NCBI RefSeq assembly: GCF_902806445.1
Contig: NZ_LR760298.1
Coordinates: 2,032,750 to 2,096,749, forward strand
DNA: 64,000 nt
Origin: Listeria sp. PSOL-1
GTDB lineage: Bacteria; Bacillota; Bacilli; Lactobacillales; Listeriaceae
Reading direction: 5' to 3'
In this document: positions 17,010 to 29,233 of the stretch, piece by piece
Layout: every line of letters starts with the position of its first letter
Numbering within the stretch: position 1 is the first letter of the stretch
The notes under the pieces: generated by a model
Seen by the model: the letters and a program-made list of their open reading frames with translations, nothing else
What the model was told of the DNA's origin: nothing
Database searches by the model: none
Program-made: the position numbers and the translations under genes

Positions 17010-18752
17010 ATGAAGAAAAATTTCGAAAAAATCATGTGTTTTTTAGGTATATGTGTACTGTTTATTATAGCGGCCTCTGTTTCTGTAAAAGCTGCTGAAC
17101 TTGAACGCGAAATTCCAGCGCCACCGGAAAAGGGATTAAAGTTAGATGACTATTTTGCTAATGCGGTAGGTTCAGGGGTTAAATATAATGACAATAGAGA
17201 TTTATTACAAATGAGCTCTGGAACAAGTCAAACCGGTGCCATTTGGTCAAAACAGAAAATTGATGTGAGAAAACCATTCGTCCTTGATGGCTTCATTTAT
17301 CTTGGAGAACAACGAGGTAGTGCTGCTGATGGAATGACGTTTACATTACAACCTTACAGCAACTTATTTTTAGGGAAAGATGGGCAATATTTAGGGATGT
17401 ATAATACAGACAAAAAGAATTTTGTTTCGCTAGAGTTTGATACGTACTTTAATGGAGATGGAACAGATAAATTGAAAGATTCTGGACTTACAGGGCCGTA
17501 TCAACACATTGGCTTTAAAAATGGTGGATCAATTTACCACGCGGGGCTTACCGAAATCGCTGATGGCTACACGATGTCTAACGGATCATGGAAAGAATTA
17601 ACTGTTGAAGGGACTCCTAAGACATCTAATAGCTTTACTTTATCTTATCGCTATAGAGATGTTGCTACTGGAGCACGTTTCACTAATGAAACAGTCGTTT
17701 ACTTTAATGAGAACGGAAGCGCGCCAGGAGGTACTAATTTCTTAGATAGTCCTCTTGTTTACTGGGGCTTTACATCTTCCACGGGAGATAAGTACGAAGT
17801 TAACGCTATGTCATTCGGAAAAATACCACAAAATGCTTCTATAAACACAAAAGATGTGACAATCTATGAAGGGCAAAACTGGACTCCAAAGGACAATTTT
17901 GTTTCAGCTACAAATGAAAAGGGAGAACCAATTCCTTTTGAAGACGCTCAGATCACATACAAGGACAATGTGAATACAGAAAAACCAGGAAAATATGAGA
18001 TTACTTTTACGTATACAGGTGAATATCAAGAGCTTAGGAGAAGTGCTTCAGTAACTGTTAAAGAACGTGTTTTAACACTTGATGCCAAAGATCTCACAAT
18101 CAACCAAGGGGATAAATTTGATCCTTATGATAAGAGAATTGGCTTAAAAGCTTATGATCCAGTAGATGGAGATCTTACAAGTAAAATTCAAGTCAAAGAA
18201 AACGATGTGAATCCGTTAATAGCAGGGGATTATCATGTAACTTATCAAGTGAAAAATAGCGCGGGTAGAGAAGCCACAAAAACAATCACTGTAACAGTTA
18301 AAGCTTATGACCCATGGCCTGATGGCGATACAAGTGGATGGAAAATGTTTTCTGGACAAGATATTGAGCTTATTGATGATCCGGCTAACTCCATTTTAGA
18401 TAGTGGAAAAGTCTTTTATGCAGATGAACAAGCTAGTGTTTATAAAATTTTCAATGGAGATGATGCTTTAAAAGAAGGGCATCAGTACCGAGTAACTGTT
18501 TACTTTAAACCTTTACCAGATGATGATTTAGGAAGCCATTATGTTAAAGTTTCATTAAAGGCTGACCCATCTTCTTCTGAATACCGTGAAATAATTAGAA
18601 CAACCCTTGATAAAGGGACACCTGGACCAAAAGGCTATTATGTCGTAACAAACACATTTACAGTCGGTGAAGATGAAACCAATCCACTTATTAATGTTGA
18701 AAACTATAGAGGTGGATATATCGGATCAATTGCTGTTCAAGAAATTCAGTAA
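17010..18752 (+). CDS. Secreted L-type lectin / bacterial Ig-like (DUF5011) protein
   Basis: About 580 residues. A signal peptide (basic MKKNFEKIM, hydrophobic core, cleavage near SVKAA) is followed by a legume-type lectin domain (about 45-275) with DGMTFTLQ, FVSLEFDTYFN, YQHIGF and PLVYWGFTSSTG. Two DUF5011 Ig-like repeats come next (about 282-355 and 360-430, ending TVTVK). A C-terminal beta-rich domain of about 150 residues (starting DPWPDGDTSGW) may bind carbohydrate. No LPXTG, GW, WxL or LysM anchor is visible, so it should be released or held only through sugar binding. Listeria surface proteins often combine these modules. The ATG at 17010 follows GGAGGG at seven bases. Confidence 0.85.
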   Translation: MKKNFEKIMCFLGICVLFIIAASVSVKAAELEREIPAPPEKGLKLDDYFANAVGSGVKYNDNRDLLQMSSGTSQTGAIWSKQKIDVRKPFVLDGFIYLGEQRGSAADGMTFTLQPYSNLFLGKDGQYLGMYNTDKKNFVSLEFDTYFNGDGTDKLKDSGLTGPYQHIGFKNGGSIYHAGLTEIADGYTMSNGSWKELTVEGTPKTSNSFTLSYRYRDVATGARFTNETVVYFNENGSAPGGTNFLDSPLVYWGFTSSTGDKYEVNAMSFGKIPQNASINTKDVTIYEGQNWTPKDNFVSATNEKGEPIPFEDAQITYKDNVNTEKPGKYEITFTYTGEYQELRRSASVTVKERVLTLDAKDLTINQGDKFDPYDKRIGLKAYDPVDGDLTSKIQVKENDVNPLIAGDYHVTYQVKNSAGREATKTITVTVKAYDPWPDGDTSGWKMFSGQDIELIDDPANSILDSGKVFYADEQASVYKIFNGDDALKEGHQYRVTVYFKPLPDDDLGSHYVKVSLKADPSSSEYREIIRTTLDKGTPGPKGYYVVTNTFTVGEDETNPLINVENYRGGYIGSIAVQEIQ

Positions 18753-18793
18753 TTGAAAGATAATGAGAATCGATTAGCTAGCTTATAATAAAG

Positions 18794-18837
18794 AAGAGAG
18801 AACGATTGATTGAAAAATGAATCGCGCTCTCTTTTTT
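18794..18837 (+). terminator. Terminator of the lectin gene
   Basis: AGAGAGAACGATT pairs with AATCGCGCTCTCT (one mismatch) and is followed by TTTTTT. Confidence 0.85.
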
Positions 18838-18862
18838 ATATTCTTTTTTGCTCCAAACAACA

Positions 18863-18902
18863 GAAAAACCGATTTTATTCGGAAACTAAAATCGGTTTTT
18901 CT
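18863..18902. terminator. Bidirectional terminator, mainly for the minus-strand AbrB gene
   Basis: AAAAACCGATTTT and AAAATCGGTTTTT form a perfect stem with T-runs on both strands; it lies directly after the minus-strand regulator gene. Confidence 0.8.
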
Positions 18903-18933
18903 ACGGTCTGGAGCAATATGAGCCAGAACGTCC

Positions 18934-19215
18934 TTATTTTTCATTAAATTGTTGTTTAATTTCGGCAATAAGTTCATCTGCGCCATCTTTGCTTAAAGTT
19001 AGCTTTCCATTAAGAAAGCTTTTGTTCTCTGTGGAAGATTCACCGGTCACATCACAAACCATTCCCGTATTATACTTTTTCAAAATAATATTTTCATTGT
19101 CAATGAAGATTTCCATAGGGTCTTTCACATTTAAATAGAGTGTGCGTCTGATTTCAATTGGGATAACGATTCTGCCTAATTCATCAATTTTGCGCACCAT
19201 TCCTGTTGATTTCAT
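18934..19215 (-). CDS. AbrB/SpoVT-family transition-state regulator
   Basis: About 93 residues. The N-terminal AbrB swapped-hairpin DNA-binding domain is clear: STGMVRKIDELGRIVIPIE, then LYLNVKDPMEIFID. The C-terminal half has a conserved Cys in MVCDVTGE, as in B. subtilis AbrB and Abh. The protein probably acts as a dimer or tetramer that binds flexible AT-rich promoter DNA. The minus-strand AGGTAGG lies eight bases before the ATG at 19215, while the GTG at 19224 overlaps the site and is rejected. It is transcribed away from the sugar-permease gene, whose promoter shares the intergenic space, so the regulator could act on that gene or itself. Confidence 0.88.
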   Translation of the reverse strand: MKSTGMVRKIDELGRIVIPIEIRRTLYLNVKDPMEIFIDNENIILKKYNTGMVCDVTGESSTENKSFLNGKLTLSKDGADELIAEIKQQFNEK

Positions 19216-19331
19216 GATTTTCACCTACCTTCGTTTAATTTATGGTACCAAATAATTCCCGTTTTTTGTAAAAATATGCTTAAAGTACTGAAAAAATGGG
19301 TATAGTGTTGAAGCAATTGATGGAGGTAAAC

Positions 19332-20189
19332 ATGATGAATATTCTTATTGCGCTTGTCCCTGCGTTAATGTGGGGTGTTATGCCGCTTGTTGTTTCCAAG
19401 ATTGGTGGAGAACCAAAACAGCAAATCATTGGAACGACGATAGGGGCATTTATTTTTGCGGTATTCATTTTCTTTTTCATAAGTCCGCATTATACAGTAA
19501 CAATTTTGATTGCAAGTTTTGTTTCTGGGGCATTTTGGAGTCTTGGACAAATGAATCAATTTCGTGCTTTTACACAAGTAGGTGTTTCGAAAACAATGCC
19601 GCTTTCTACAGGGATGCAACTGCTTGGAACATCGTTATTTGGCGTTTTTGCATTTCATGAGTGGGGAACGAATGCGAAATTAGCTCTTGGTTTCTCTGCA
19701 CTTGCTTTAATTATTCTTGGGATTTTCTTAACAAGTTATCAGCAAAATAAAGAAAACGCGGAACAAAATATGAAAAAGGGAATGATTACATTGCTCATTT
19801 CCACAGTGGGTTATGTGGGTTATGTAGTCGTAACACGGTGGTTTGATATTAGTGGTTGGGATGCAATCTTACCGCAAGCTGTTGGTATGGTCATTGGAGC
19901 CTTAGTTCTGTCGATTAAAAGTAAAGGCAAAAGGCTTGATAAACGCACTTTTCTTAACCTTATTCCTGGTGTTATGTGGGCGACGGGGAACTTGGCATTA
20001 TTATTTGCCAATCGCTTAGTAGGTGTTGCCACAGGATTCTCACTATCCCAAATGGGGGTTATCATTTCAACAATCGGTGGGATTTTATTCTTAGGAGAAA
20101 AGAAAACAAGAAGAGAGCTTATATTAGTTATTCTCGGTGTTATCTTAGTCATTGTTGGCGGCGTAATGATCGGTATTGCTAAAAGCTGA
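19332..20189 (+). CDS. GRP-family sugar uptake protein (GlcU/RbsU-like)
   Basis: About 285 residues with ten membrane segments in the drug/metabolite-transporter fold. It has [18 protein letters not shown] at the start and an internal repeat in the second half ([18 protein letters not shown]). The GRP family contains proton-coupled glucose and ribose importers of Firmicutes, with GlcU of Staphylococcus and Bacillus as the model. GGAGG at 19322-19326 serves an ATG at 19332 or 19335; upstream TTG or ATG codons lack a site. The gene is divergent from the AbrB gene. The sugar transported is inferred, not shown. Confidence 0.85.
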   Translation: MMNILIALVPALMWGVMPLVVSKIGGEPKQQIIGTTIGAFIFAVFIFFFISPHYTVTILIASFVSGAFWSLGQMNQFRAFTQVGVSKTMPLSTGMQLLGTSLFGVFAFHEWGTNAKLALGFSALALIILGIFLTSYQQNKENAEQNMKKGMITLLISTVGYVGYVVVTRWFDISGWDAILPQAVGMVIGALVLSIKSKGKRLDKRTFLNLIPGVMWATGNLALLFANRLVGVATGFSLSQMGVIISTIGGILFLGEKKTRRELILVILGVILVIVGGVMIGIAKS

Positions 20190-20325
20190 TAGTCATTAAT
20201 TGTAGTTGGGTTGCACATCATCTTGAAATGCGAGCGCTTTCTCATAGTTGAGATAAATCTTAGGACGTTTTTATTTAAAAAATTGAACTTAATCTAGCCT
20301 TAGATATTTTATAGCTGTATAATAG

Positions 20326-22350
<2,025 letters not shown>

Positions 22351-22355
22351 AAAAG

Positions 22356-22382
22356 AAGCGAGTTTTGGCTCGCTGTCTTCTT
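22356..22382 (+). terminator. metS terminator-like hairpin
   Basis: AGAAGCGAG and CTCGCTGTCTTCT pair imperfectly around TTTTGG. The T-tail is weak. Confidence 0.5.
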
Positions 22383-22402
22383 AGATGCTATTATTTTGAA
22401 TA

Positions 22403-22516
22403 GGACAAATCGAGCGACAGCGATTTGGATTTACAAGCTTTGATAGAAACCAGCGAGTATAGGCTGGAAATTTATCACCTCTTGTAAATGCGAGCGCTTG
22501 TCGCCGATTTATTTTA
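22403..22516. repeat. Imperfect palindromic intergenic repeat, copy A (metS-tatD)
   Basis: Arms of about 35 bases pair across the element. GACAAATCGAGCGACA (22404-22419) matches the reverse complement of TTGTCGCCGATTTATTT (22499-22515), and ATTTACAAG (22429-22437) matches CTTGTAAAT (22481-22489). A small CCAGC/GCTGG hairpin lies in the centre. The ends recur near 24.9, 27.9 and 53.5 kb. Confidence 0.6.
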
Positions 22517-22549
22517 AAGAAGAAATATGGATAAATTGGAGGGATGAAG

Positions 22550-23317
22550 ATGCTGTTTGATACACATGTACATTTAAATGATTTGGCATTTAATAAAGAT
22601 ATAGAAGAAGTCATTAAGAGAGCAAAGGAAAATGATGTAACAAAAATGGCTGTTGTCGGTTTTGATAAAGCAACGATTGAACGCGCATTAGAATTGGCCC
22701 AAATTTACCCATTTATTTACTTGATTGTTGGTTGGCATCCAACTGAAGCCATTCATTTTACAGATGATATTTTAGCGTGGCTACGAGATTTAGCAAAAGA
22801 TCCGAAAGTTGTCGCGCTTGGTGAGATGGGACTTGACTATCATTGGGATACGTCACCAAAAGAAGTGCAGTTTGAAGTTTTTCGTAAACAAATTCGCTTG
22901 GCGCGTGAAGTAAACTTGCCAATAGTCATTCATAATCGGGAAGCAACAGATGACATTGTTCGCATTTTACAAGAAGAACATGCTGAAGAAGTAGGTGGAA
23001 TCATGCACTGCTTTGGAGAGGCAATCGAAGTGATGCAAAAATGCCTAGATCTAAACTTCTACATTTCTTTTGGCGGCACAGTAACTTTTAAAAATGCGAA
23101 GCTACCAAAAATAGCTGCCGAAGCTGTACCTCTTGAAAAGATGCTAATTGAAACAGATGCCCCATATTTAGCACCTCACCCAAAACGAGGAAAAAGAAAT
23201 GAACCTGCTTATGTCAAACTAGTTGCTGAAAAAATTGCTGAATTGAAAAATATGAAATATGAGGAAATCGCTACTTACACAACGAATAACGCTGAAAAAT
23301 TATTTCGGATAAAATAA
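22550..23317 (+). CDS. tatD: TatD-family metal-dependent DNA hydrolase (YabD)
   Basis: About 255 residues of the TIM-barrel amidohydrolase superfamily. Metal ligands are visible: DTHVHLND at residues 4-11, a Glu in ALGEMGLDYHW, His in VIHNREA and IMHCFGE, and Asp in LIETDAPYLAPHP. TatD enzymes are metal-dependent exo/endonucleases linked to DNA repair and turnover. GGAGGG at 22538-22543 abuts the ATG at 22544, so the ATG at 22550 (MLFDTHVH) is the likely start. The gene lies in the conserved metS-tatD-yabE-rnmV order. Confidence 0.94.
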   Translation: MLFDTHVHLNDLAFNKDIEEVIKRAKENDVTKMAVVGFDKATIERALELAQIYPFIYLIVGWHPTEAIHFTDDILAWLRDLAKDPKVVALGEMGLDYHWDTSPKEVQFEVFRKQIRLAREVNLPIVIHNREATDDIVRILQEEHAEEVGGIMHCFGEAIEVMQKCLDLNFYISFGGTVTFKNAKLPKIAAEAVPLEKMLIETDAPYLAPHPKRGKRNEPAYVKLVAEKIAELKNMKYEEIATYTTNNAEKLFRIK

Positions 23318-23489
23318 AATTGTAATTTATTTGTAACAAATAGACTTCTCTGTAACTTAATCTTAAGCTAAAGCGATAAGCAAAAATGTGAATTCTTGGA
23401 AAAGCTATACCTATCGCCTACGACCAGAGATGTAGTTCTTTGAAATATATTTGTCATATTTTCGTTTGAACAATAAAATGTAAAAAAGA

Positions 23490-23548
23490 TAAATGCCTTT
23501 ATACCAATAAAAATGCTCTTTATTGTGAAAAAAGAGGCGTATTTTTCC
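23490..23548 (+). terminator. Nested terminator hairpin downstream of tatD
   Basis: AAATGCCTTT pairs imperfectly with AAAGAGGCGTATTT. Inside is a perfect 7 bp hairpin, CAATAAA/TTTATTG. A T-run follows. The preceding 170 bases after the tatD stop hold nothing I recognise. Confidence 0.6.
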
Positions 23549-23555
23549 TGCAAAA

Positions 23556-23585
23556 TTGACAGTTCTTTAGCCCCCTGTATATAAT
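23556..23585 (+). promoter_or_regulatory. SigA promoter of yabE
   Basis: TTGACA (23556-23561) and TATAAT (23580-23585) are both consensus, with an 18-base spacer; the gene starts 29 bases on. Confidence 0.85.
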
Positions 23586-23613
23586 CACTAGCGAACAGGA
23601 AGGGGAGAAACAC

Positions 23614-24804
23614 ATGACCACGGAACAAAGCAGTAACACAAGCCGAATTTCAAAATGGACCATTCCATTTTTGATCATAGGGTTTGTTATTGTCATCGCA
23701 TTCGTTTTTTATTTCGTTTTTGAAGGAACTAAAAATGATATTACTATCGTGAATGCCGGAGCAAAAATGGAGTCAAGAACACACGCAGCGACAGTTGGTG
23801 AAGCGTTAAAAGAATCAGACATTAAAGTGAGAGAACATGACCAAGTATCTCCTGTGAAAAGTACACCTATTAAAGATGGCATGAAAATAAATTACATACC
23901 AGCAAATTCTGTGACAATTATGGACACTGGTAAAAAGATGCAAATTTGGAGTACGAAAAAAACAGTTAAAGAAGTACTTAAAGATAAAAATATTAAATTA
24001 AGCCCACATGATGTACTAAATGTTGGGCTTAGCGATAAAGTCAAAAATGGGCTACAAATTGATATTACACGTGCCATTCAACTTTCTTTAGAAAATGGCA
24101 ATAAAAAAGAAAATGTATGGACAACAAAAAAGACGGTAGGCGACTTACTTTCAGAAAAGAAGATTCATTTAACTAAAGATGATCGCATTTCCCCTACTAA
24201 AAACGTCAGATTAACAAAAAACATGAACGTTCAAGTAATATACGTTGATAAAAAAACGGAAACTAAAACAGAAACAGTAGCCTTTGACACAATTTACCGA
24301 AATGATGCAAATCTTGAAAAAGGTAATGAAAAAGTGATTTCCAAAGGAGAAGCAGGGAAAAGAAAAGTTACTTATGAGAAAGTAATTGAAAATGGAAAGC
24401 AAGTAAAAAACAATCGCATCTCAGACGAACTAATGACTAAGCCTAAAAATAAAATCGTTGCTCGCGGAACAAAAACGACTCAAACAAATTATTCAGTGCA
24501 ACCAGTTTCTTCGGAAGCTAGTGTAAATGGTGAGCGTTCGTTTGTAGTTGAAGCAACTGCTTATTCTGGAGGTGGAATAACAGCAACAGGCATTAACCTA
24601 AGTGCTAATCCAGGAGCAAAAGTTATTTCTGTTGATCCTAGAGTCATTCCATTAGGCTCTAGAGTATTTGTTGAAGGCTATGGTGAGGCCATCGCTGGAG
24701 ATACAGGTGGCGCGATTAAAGGAAATATTATCGATGTTTACTTCCCAAATGAATCAAGTTGCTATTCATGGGGGCGACGTTCGGTAAAGATCACGATTTT
24801 ATAA
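23614..24804 (+). CDS. yabE: YabE-like cell-wall protein: membrane anchor, DUF348 repeats, G5, 3D domain
   Basis: 396 residues. A membrane anchor spans about residues 17-38. Three DUF348 repeats follow (each with a TVGEALKE, TVKEVLKD or TVGDLLSE core), then a G5 domain (TETVAFDTIYRNDANLEKG). The C-terminal 3D domain runs from about residue 305 and has its aspartates in SVDPRVIPLGS, AGDTGGAIKG and IDVYF. The 3D domain has the double-psi barrel of MltA-type lytic transglycosylases; relatives with this layout are called resuscitation-promoting or stationary-phase survival factors. It likely trims peptidoglycan outside the membrane. A consensus promoter lies upstream. The stop codon falls within the left arm of intergenic repeat copy B. 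Confidence 0.92.
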   Translation: MTTEQSSNTSRISKWTIPFLIIGFVIVIAFVFYFVFEGTKNDITIVNAGAKMESRTHAATVGEALKESDIKVREHDQVSPVKSTPIKDGMKINYIPANSVTIMDTGKKMQIWSTKKTVKEVLKDKNIKLSPHDVLNVGLSDKVKNGLQIDITRAIQLSLENGNKKENVWTTKKTVGDLLSEKKIHLTKDDRISPTKNVRLTKNMNVQVIYVDKKTETKTETVAFDTIYRNDANLEKGNEKVISKGEAGKRKVTYEKVIENGKQVKNNRISDELMTKPKNKIVARGTKTTQTNYSVQPVSSEASVNGERSFVVEATAYSGGGITATGINLSANPGAKVISVDPRVIPLGSRVFVEGYGEAIAGDTGGAIKGNIIDVYFPNESSCYSWGRRSVKITIL

Positions 24805-24979
24805 ATAAATCCTATCAAAAAGAGTCTTTTACATCATGCAATGCAGCTATATTTTTTAAGAAGCTTGCCAGAATTCGGAAGTGGAGCGTACGATTGTATG
24901 TGAGAACCGGAAGTCTGGCAAGCTTCTTAAGTGTGAATGCTTGTCATCGATTTATTTTGTTTATGTTCCAGACTTTTTT
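24802..24979. repeat. Imperfect palindromic intergenic repeat, copy B (yabE-rnmV)
   Basis: A perfect 17 bp inverted repeat (TTAAGAAGCTTGCCAGA at 24856-24872 and its complement at 24914-24930) forms the core. The right tail (24941-24979) contains TTGTCATCGATTTATTTTG and then GTTCCAGACTTTTTT, which matches the tails of copies C and D. The left end AAATAAATC (24803-24811) mirrors the right tail. Confidence 0.6.
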
Positions 24980-25045
24980 CGATGATGGTTAAATTAGCTG
25001 TCGTGTGTTATGATAATAATACTTATTTTGTAAAGGACGAAACAG

Positions 25046-26498
<1,453 letters not shown>

Positions 26499-26526
26499 AA
26501 AGATTAAAAAAAGAAGCACTTAGTTA

Positions 26527-26595
26527 TTGACATTTGGTTACTATTCTTGTTAAAATATTGCTTTTCTTGATTTTTTCAAAAATTTATGCTATACT
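26527..26595 (+). promoter_or_regulatory. Tandem SigA promoters of veg
   Basis: Promoter 1: TTGACA (26527-26532), 18 bases, TAAAAT (26551-26556). Promoter 2: TTGATT (26567-26572), 17 bases, TG-extended TATACT (26590-26595). The veg ATG is at 26620. Strong expression of veg is known in B. subtilis. Confidence 0.75.
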
Positions 26596-26619
26596 TATGC
26601 AATAGTGAGGTGGAATTAA

Positions 26620-26877
26620 ATGCCAAAAACCATTGCAAGCATTAAACAAAGCTTAGATTCTAGGCTAGGAAAAGAGTTAACGTTAAAAGCAAACGGTGGC
26701 CGCAAGAAAACAATTGAACGTTGCGGTGTATTAGCAGAAACATATCCATCCGTTTTCATTGTTGAGCTAAATCAGGATGAAAACAGCTTTGAGAGAGTAT
26801 CATATAGTTATATCGATATTTTAACAGATGTTGTAAAGCTTGAATTTGTTGATGATAAGAAAGAATTAGCTTTATAA
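26620..26877 (+). CDS. veg: Veg protein
   Basis: 85 residues of the Veg family, with [24 protein letters not shown] and [11 protein letters not shown], a small SH3-like beta fold. In B. subtilis Veg stimulates biofilm gene expression by opposing SinR; Listeria has no matching matrix operon in this window, so its role here is open. Two promoters upstream and a strong terminator downstream make it a single-gene unit between ksgA and ispE, as in other Firmicutes. Confidence 0.95.
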   Translation: MPKTIASIKQSLDSRLGKELTLKANGGRKKTIERCGVLAETYPSVFIVELNQDENSFERVSYSYIDILTDVVKLEFVDDKKELAL

Positions 26878-26890
26878 GCATTTGAATTAG

Positions 26891-26919
26891 CCGGATCTCT
26901 TTTGGGATCCGGTTTTTAC
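26891..26919 (+). terminator. veg terminator
   Basis: CCGGATC and GATCCGG form a perfect stem around an 8-base loop, followed by TTTTT. Confidence 0.9.
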
Positions 26920-26999
26920 TTTTTTTAGTCGAATTATGAACATAGTATATGATAAAATAAACAAAAAGATTTTGAATAGGATGCACGGAGGCAAAAATA

Positions 27000-27857
27000 A
27001 TGAAAATGAATATAAAAGCTCCTGCTAAGATCAATTTATCGCTTGATGTGTTACATAAACGCGATGATGGCTATCACGAAGTTGAAATGGTGATGACCAC
27101 AATTGATCTTTCTGATAGGTTACAATTAGAATTATTACCAACTAACGAAATTATTTTAGATGTGAAGGCGCATTTTATTCCTGATGATCGGCGAAATCTA
27201 ATGTATCAAGCTGCTTTATTATTAAAGGAGAAGTTCCAGATAAATGAAGGCGTCCGAATTAGCATTGATAAACATATTCCCGTTTCCGCAGGCCTTGCTG
27301 GAGGGAGCAGTGATGCCGCAGCTACTTTGAAAGGGTTAAATCAATTATGGCGGTTAAATTTATCACTTGCAGAACTTGCAGAACTTAGCGCTGCTATCGG
27401 TTCTGATATTGCTTTTTGTCTATACGGTGGAACAGCACTTGCGACAGGTCGGGGTGAAATTATCCATCCACTAAAAAAAATGCCAAGTTGTTGGATTGTT
27501 TTGGCCAAACCTACAATCAGTGTATCAACACAATCGGTTTATAAAGAACTGCGCTTAAATCAAATGAAGCACCCCGATACACAGCGAATGCTTGCCGCGA
27601 TTGAAACCAGTGACTTGCAAGGGATTTGCCAAGCCACCGGGAACGTTTTAGAAACGGTAACGCTTGAAAAAAATGCTCAAGTAAAACAACTGAAGGAAAA
27701 AATGCTCGAATTTGGTGCAGATACAGCAATGATGAGCGGAAGCGGCCCAACTGTGTTTGCGATCATTAAGCAATATTCACGGGCTAAGCGCGTGTATAAC
27801 GGATTAAAAGGTTTTTGTGAAGAGGTTTATATGGTGCGACCGTGGAGCGAAGAATAG
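27000..27857 (+). CDS. ispE: 4-diphosphocytidyl-2-C-methyl-D-erythritol kinase
   Basis: 285 residues of the GHMP kinase family. It phosphorylates CDP-methylerythritol in the MEP route to isoprenoids. The N-terminal [12 protein letters not shown], the ATP-binding glycine-rich motif [15 protein letters not shown] near residue 95, and the C-terminal [12 protein letters not shown] motif near 243 are intact. GGAGG lies about ten bases before the ATG at 27000; a second ATG at 27006 is possible. Listeria species are known to carry MEP-pathway genes, which fits. A repeat element lies between it and purR. Confidence 0.96.
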   Translation: MKMNIKAPAKINLSLDVLHKRDDGYHEVEMVMTTIDLSDRLQLELLPTNEIILDVKAHFIPDDRRNLMYQAALLLKEKFQINEGVRISIDKHIPVSAGLAGGSSDAAATLKGLNQLWRLNLSLAELAELSAAIGSDIAFCLYGGTALATGRGEIIHPLKKMPSCWIVLAKPTISVSTQSVYKELRLNQMKHPDTQRMLAAIETSDLQGICQATGNVLETVTLEKNAQVKQLKEKMLEFGADTAMMSGSGPTVFAIIKQYSRAKRVYNGLKGFCEEVYMVRPWSEE

Positions 27858-27898
27858 ATAGAGAAGGCGAGTCAGGGATAGATTTAAAAAGTAGAGCA

Positions 27899-27960
27899 TG
27901 CCGAACACGACAAATCGACCGTTTGCCGCCAATTTATTTGGTTCACGTCCCAGCCTCTTT
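27899..27960. repeat. Intergenic repeat, copy C (ispE-purR), short form
   Basis: GACAAATCGACCG (27909-27921) resembles the left end of copy A and is joined directly to a right tail TTTGCCGCCAATTTATTTGG. The tail continues into CACGTCCCAGCCTCTTT, matching the tails of copies B and D. No coding sequence is seen here. Confidence 0.45.
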
Positions 27961-28031
27961 AATATCAGAAAGTAATGGTCTCTTTACACACATTGAGTTT
28001 CTAACGAAGCCTGAAATAAAACATGAAAAAG

Positions 28032-28060
28032 TTGTATCTTCCTATAAAACGTTCTATAAT
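28032..28060 (+). promoter_or_regulatory. SigA promoter of purR
   Basis: TTGTAT (28032-28037), 17 bases, TATAAT (28055-28060); the gene starts at 28128. A CCGAAC core like that of a PurBox lies far upstream at 27901-27906. Confidence 0.7.
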
Positions 28061-28127
28061 AAAGAAAATGCGTACAAAATGAACTTTTTTCATTTGAATA
28101 TACGGAAAAAGTCGAGGGAGAGAGATT

Positions 28128-28949
28128 ATGAAAATTCGTCGCAGTGAGCGTTTAATTGATATGACGCGTTTTTTATTATCACATCCACGTAAGCTAGTGC
28201 CGCTTACGATGTTTGCTGAGCGCTATAGTTCTGCTAAATCTTCTATTAGCGAGGATTTAGTTATCATCAAAAAGACATTTGAAGATCGTGGTGTAGGAAC
28301 CCTTGAGACAATTCCTGGCGCAGCTGGTGGTGTACGATATATTTCAAAAGCAGACCATGCGGATGCACTGGATTTTATTCATACACTTTGTAACAGGATT
28401 GCAGAACCAGAACGGCTTTTACCAGGGGGCTATTTATATCTTTCGGATTTGCTTGGGGAACCAGCAACACTAAAATTAATTGGAAAAGTTTTAGCGACGC
28501 AATTTAATGATAAGCCAATTGATGCGATCATGACTGTTGCGACAAAAGGGATCCCAATTGCTCAGGCTGTAGCAGAATATTTAAGTGTTCCTTTTGTCAT
28601 TGTAAGACGCGATAGCAAAGTTACAGAAGGCTCAACTGTAAGCATCAATTATGTATCAGGTTCAACTAAACGAATCGAAAAAATGGAGTTATCTAAGCGC
28701 AGTTTAGCAGAAGGATCAAATGTTGTGATTGTGGATGACTTTATGAAAGCTGGCGGCACAATTAATGGCATGAAAAACTTACTTGAAGAATTTAATGCAA
28801 ACTTGGTGGGCATTGGCGTTTTAGTCGAGTCGGAAAATGCAGAAGAAAAACTTGTGGACGATTATGTTTCCCTTGTAAAAATAAAAAATGTCAATGTAAA
28901 AGAAAGACGCATCGAAGTTGTAGAAGGGAATTACTTTTCCTCCATTTAA
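28128..28949 (+). CDS. purR: Purine operon repressor
   Basis: 273 residues. The N-terminal winged helix (RRSERLIDMTRFLLSHPRK, residues 3-21) is followed by a phosphoribosyltransferase-like effector domain. Its PRPP-binding loop VVIVDDFMKAGGTINGM spans about residues 200-216. PurR represses purine synthesis genes by binding paired PurBoxes, and PRPP relieves repression. It follows ispE in Firmicutes, as here. It has its own promoter 68 bases upstream and a good terminator after the stop. Confidence 0.96.
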   Translation: MKIRRSERLIDMTRFLLSHPRKLVPLTMFAERYSSAKSSISEDLVIIKKTFEDRGVGTLETIPGAAGGVRYISKADHADALDFIHTLCNRIAEPERLLPGGYLYLSDLLGEPATLKLIGKVLATQFNDKPIDAIMTVATKGIPIAQAVAEYLSVPFVIVRRDSKVTEGSTVSINYVSGSTKRIEKMELSKRSLAEGSNVVIVDDFMKAGGTINGMKNLLEEFNANLVGIGVLVESENAEEKLVDDYVSLVKIKNVNVKERRIEVVEGNYFSSI

Positions 28950-28955
28950 AAAAAT

Positions 28956-28998
28956 AGCTTGAAGTTTCCTAATGTGCGCAGAAACTTTGAGCTTTTTT
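28956..28998 (+). terminator. purR terminator
   Basis: AGCTTGAAGTTTC pairs with GAAACTTTGAGCT and is followed by TTTTT. Confidence 0.85.
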
Positions 28999-29170
28999 AA
29001 GAAACCCCTGCAATTTTACAAATTGTCAAATCAGTAAAATCTTTTGAAGGGCGATCTTCAATAAGAATAAACAGAAATTTCTTTCAATTATACGAATATT
29101 TCAGAAAAAAAGTAACTTTTTAGCCCGGAAAAGATAACAATCAGTCTCAAGGGGTAGGTAAAATAACTCG

Positions 29171-29199
29171 TTGTGTGTTAAAATAAATTGTGCTATAAA
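29171..29199 (+). promoter_or_regulatory. Promoter of the adaptor/ABC transporter operon
   Basis: TTGTGT (29171-29176), 17 bases, TG-extended TATAAA (29194-29199); the adaptor gene starts at 29234. Confidence 0.65.
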
Positions 29200-29233
29200 A
29201 AAGTTAGGGTTTTTATTACAGAGGAGGAAAGTC

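Noticed and set aside
24856..24930. Integron attC site or IS end at the yabE-rnmV palindrome
   Set aside because: No core-site motifs, no transposase fragment and no flanking target duplication are visible; the element fits the intergenic repeat family better.
27842..28147. 101-codon plus-strand ORF overlapping the ispE-purR gap
   Set aside because: It starts inside ispE, crosses repeat copy C and the purR promoter, has no good ribosome site, and its composition is not protein-like.
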